This document shows, piece after piece, positions 62,211 through 64,000 of a stretch of DNA of 64,000 nt. The stretch spans positions 160,745 through 224,744 of the forward strand of contig JWTM01000292.1 in assembly GCA_001749745.1 (NCBI GenBank), written 5' to 3'. This DNA is from Candidatus Marispirochaeta associata. Its GTDB lineage: Bacteria > Spirochaetota > Spirochaetia > JC444 > Marispirochaetaceae. Numbering within the stretch: position 1 is the first letter of the stretch; each line of letters opens with the position of its first letter. The position numbers were made by a program, and so were the translations under genes. Under the pieces are notes generated by a model that worked only from the letters and a program-made list of their open reading frames with translations, did no database searches and had not been told where the DNA came from.

Positions 62211-62783
62211 ATGGAACGGCTCTATAATGAGCAGGACTGCGTCTACAAGGGCGCGAGCATCAACGAGACGATCGACTACTACTTTCAGAGCCACGAAGCG
62301 GTTCCCGGTTCGCGGAATCAGCTCAATACCGCACTGAGCCGAGCCAAGGATAGCCACGAAGCGGTGATATCCGGGAAGACCGGCCTTACCGCCGCCTGGG
62401 ACAACCGCAACCAGGAGTATCTTTTAATTTCCAAGGACGAGTACGATCCGGCCAATTTAGCGGCGGTTCTGTTCGACCTTCTGGTAGAGGATTCCGGCCA
62501 TCTGGAGCTCGAAGAGGCGCTGGACGAGGTGGACGATCTGATTGAACGCTATATCGGACGCATCGAGAAGATGGAAGAGATCGATTTCGCGCCTGAGAAA
62601 CAGCATTTGCGGGAGCTTATGCGAACCATGCGGGAGAGTATCGCCCTGGTCGACGAGACCGAACTCTCCGACGGGGAGCTGGAACGTCTCTCAGAACAGA
62701 TCGATACGGAATACTACGCGCCCGCCGCGGAGATCCTCGAGAAGATCCTCGAACGCGTAGCGATCCCGCTCAAGATATCCTAA
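62211..62783 (+). CDS. unrecognised acidic helical protein
   Basis: 190 residues, no signal peptide. The first half has SINETIDYYFQSHEAVPGSR and NNRNQ-like strands; the second half is strongly acidic and helical (LELEEALDEVDDLIERY, ELSDGELERLSEQID). No family recognised. GGAGG six bases before the ATG and normal codon use make it a real gene. It ends four bases before the convergent HD-domain gene. Confidence 0.65.
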   Translation: MERLYNEQDCVYKGASINETIDYYFQSHEAVPGSRNQLNTALSRAKDSHEAVISGKTGLTAAWDNRNQEYLLISKDEYDPANLAAVLFDLLVEDSGHLELEEALDEVDDLIERYIGRIEKMEEIDFAPEKQHLRELMRTMRESIALVDETELSDGELERLSEQIDTEYYAPAAEILEKILERVAIPLKIS

Positions 62784-62787
62784 CCAG

Positions 62788-63366
62788 CTAGGCGACTTCG
62801 CCCTTCAGGCCGATCTCCTCGGCCACCGGCTGCATGCCGGCGATGGTTTCTGCGATCAATTCGGACACCTCCATCCCCAGCATCTCCGCCCCGTTGGCGA
62901 TGACCTCCCGGTTGGCGCCGGCGGCGAAGGCCTTTTGGTTCCACTTCTTCTTGACCGACTTGGCCTTCATGTCGAGGATGCTCTTCGAGGGCCGCACCAG
63001 GGCGGTAGCGGTGATCAAACCGGTTAGTTCGTCCACCGCATAGAGGCACTTCTCCATATCGGTCTCCGGTTTCACCTCGGTCACGATCCCCCAGCCGTGG
63101 CTCATCACCGCCCGGATCAGCTCCTCCGGCCAGTTGCGCTCTTTGAGGATCTCCTCGGTTTTGGCGCAGTGTTCCTCGGGCCACTTTTCGTAATCCAGGT
63201 CATGGATCAGCCCCACCACGCCCCACTTGTCGGGATCCCCGTTAAAGCGTCCCGCCATGTGCCGCATGGTCGCCTCGACGCTCAAGGCGTGTTTAATCAG
63301 GTTTTCACTCTCGTTGAACTCCGTTAGAAGGGCCAAGGCCTCTTCCCGGCTCGGATAGTCTGCCAT
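62788..63366 (-). CDS. HD-domain phosphohydrolase-like protein
   Basis: 192 residues of the HDIG-type. The metal-binding pattern is NLIKHALSVEATMRH (first His), GLIHDLDYEKWPEEH (HD) and VMSHGWGI (later His), with the last Asp in YAVDELTGLI. Proteins of this small type act on nucleotides or are inactive; substrate unknown. AGGAGAAAAAC precedes ATG 63366. The IS110 fragment begins about 50 bases upstream of it, so an insertion may have replaced part of its promoter region. Confidence 0.88.
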   Translation of the reverse strand: MADYPSREEALALLTEFNESENLIKHALSVEATMRHMAGRFNGDPDKWGVVGLIHDLDYEKWPEEHCAKTEEILKERNWPEELIRAVMSHGWGIVTEVKPETDMEKCLYAVDELTGLITATALVRPSKSILDMKAKSVKKKWNQKAFAAGANREVIANGAEMLGMEVSELIAETIAGMQPVAEEIGLKGEVA

Positions 63367-63389
63367 GTTTTTCTCCTATAAAAAGTCAA

Positions 63390-64000
63390 CCGTGAGCCGT
63401 AAGACTCACACTGTCTAAGCGGCATTGAATGCTGCCGCACGCATTTCCCGCGCCTTGCGGCGCATCTCTGAATCAGTCATCCGAAGCGGATCAAACGGTT
63501 CGCTTTTGGTCAGCATATGCCAGATGATCTCACTCAAAAGCCGAGCGGTCGCGATGATGCTCCGTCCTGATCCTTTCTCTCGCTTCATCCGGTCATACCT
63601 GGTCATGATGCGCCAGGTCCCTGTCACCCGTTTCAACCTCACCATACCCAGCACCGCCTGTACCAGCGCCGTTCTCAACTCTGAAGGTCCCCGTTTTGTT
63701 ATCCGGCCGTAGCGTACCGTCTCGTTCGAGGACTGTACCCACGGGACTATTCCCGCATACGCGGCCAGCTGTTGGGGACGATCGAATCGTCCAATATCGT
63801 CTATCCAGGCTCGCAATGTTGCCGCCGTCACGAACCCTACTCCGGGGATCGTTTTCAACAGCTTGACCGTCGCATCATCACTGGTCAGCTCTTCGATGAC
63901 CTTCTCAATCTTCTTGACTTGGTCGCTTAACTGATCTATCGTTTCAAATAGCGGTTCTACCGCTGCGCCGGCGAGAGTATGTGCTGCGAGCACGTTTTGT
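63390..64000 (-). mobile_element. IS110-family insertion sequence, one end inside the window
   Basis: The transposase reads leftward and stops at 63415. The exact end is not certain because IS110 elements lack long inverted repeats; GTGAG/CTCAC (about 63391-63408) between the stop and the HD gene could belong to the end. The rest of the element is beyond the window. Confidence 0.6.
63415..64000 (-). CDS. IS110-family transposase, C-terminal part (5' end beyond window)
   Basis: The frame is open from the right edge to a stop at 63415, giving about 195 residues of the transposase C-terminus. LLKTIPGVGFVTAATLRAWI and FDRPQQLAAYAGIVPWVQSS are the conserved IS116/IS110/IS902 helix-hairpin and serine-containing segment; RYGRITKRGPSELRTALVQA follows. 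The catalytic DEDD RuvC-like N-terminal half lies outside. No internal frameshift is seen in the visible part. IS110 elements move with the help of bridge RNAs encoded in their end regions (established for IS621 and relatives). Confidence 0.9.
   Translation of the reverse strand, partial: QNVLAAHTLAGAAVEPLFETIDQLSDQVKKIEKVIEELTSDDATVKLLKTIPGVGFVTAATLRAWIDDIGRFDRPQQLAAYAGIVPWVQSSNETVRYGRITKRGPSELRTALVQAVLGMVRLKRVTGTWRIMTRYDRMKREKGSGRSIIATARLLSEIIWHMLTKSEPFDPLRMTDSEMRRKAREMRAAAFNAA

Overview
The window looks like a piece of chromosome from a free-living spirochaete (Spirochaetaceae-like; inference). The GC content is moderately high and genes are packed tightly, with many 4-base start/stop overlaps and convergent genes a few bases apart. 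Supporting hints are the style of the periplasmic-binding-protein signal peptides, a thiosulfate-type YeeE/TusA locus of the kind studied in Spirochaeta thermophila, a GH13-GT5 glycogen synthase fusion and many two-component and c-di-GMP proteins. No rRNA, tRNA or CRISPR array was seen. The only mobile DNA is an IS110-family transposase cut by the right edge.

Layout. 1-6.5 kb: a D-2-hydroxyacid dehydrogenase (cut at the left edge) behind a promoter/palindrome, a flavodoxin, a PrsW-like protease, two divergent SpoU/TrmH RNA methylases whose 5' ends overlap, a reduced System II cytochrome c assembly pair (resB, ccsA) and a DMT exporter. 6.6-10.4 kb: a Cache-domain chemoreceptor behind a striking long palindrome, then a polar amino acid ABC transporter. 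10.5-19.7 kb: a zinc-peptidase-like protein, the 1624-residue glycogen enzyme, a Lys/Glu-rich protein with an RRM RNA-binding protein, a CE7 acetyl esterase and an unrecognised 643-residue protein. 19.7-26.6 kb: a compact cluster of two half-size EamA/SMR proteins, a GT2 glycosyltransferase and an ATP-grasp ligase, then a NitT/TauT-type ABC transporter and a GT-C membrane glycosyltransferase.

26.6-31.6 kb: the most distinctive locus, a seven-gene sulfur-trafficking operon read leftward. It encodes a split YeeE/YedE transporter with two tandem TusA proteins between its halves, a thioredoxin-reductase-like flavoprotein with a cysteine-free thioredoxin-like tail, a sulfurtransferase lipoprotein and a secreted double rhodanese. 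Its upstream region carries two inverted repeats. Then come a lipoprotein, an AhpD-like protein, an MFS transporter, groES-groEL (with a sigma-54-like promoter and no CIRCE element seen) and ferritin. 36.7-46 kb: c-di-GMP proteins, a transaldolase-like protein lacking its lysine, adenosine deaminase and a large hybrid histidine kinase.

45.8-64 kb: a PAP2-like protein, rhomboid, DUF1883, rlmE and an NlpC/P60-like lipoprotein. They are followed by a four-gene signalling operon in which three proteins share the same N-terminal receiver-type domain, fused to a histidine kinase/receiver, a PP2C phosphatase and an HWE-type kinase, plus a STAS protein. Then apbE, topA, cysM, an M23 peptidase, a cupin, a MalY-like C-S lyase, an unknown protein, an HD protein and the IS110 fragment. 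cysM and the C-S lyase could draw on the same sulfur pool as the sulfur operon (inference).
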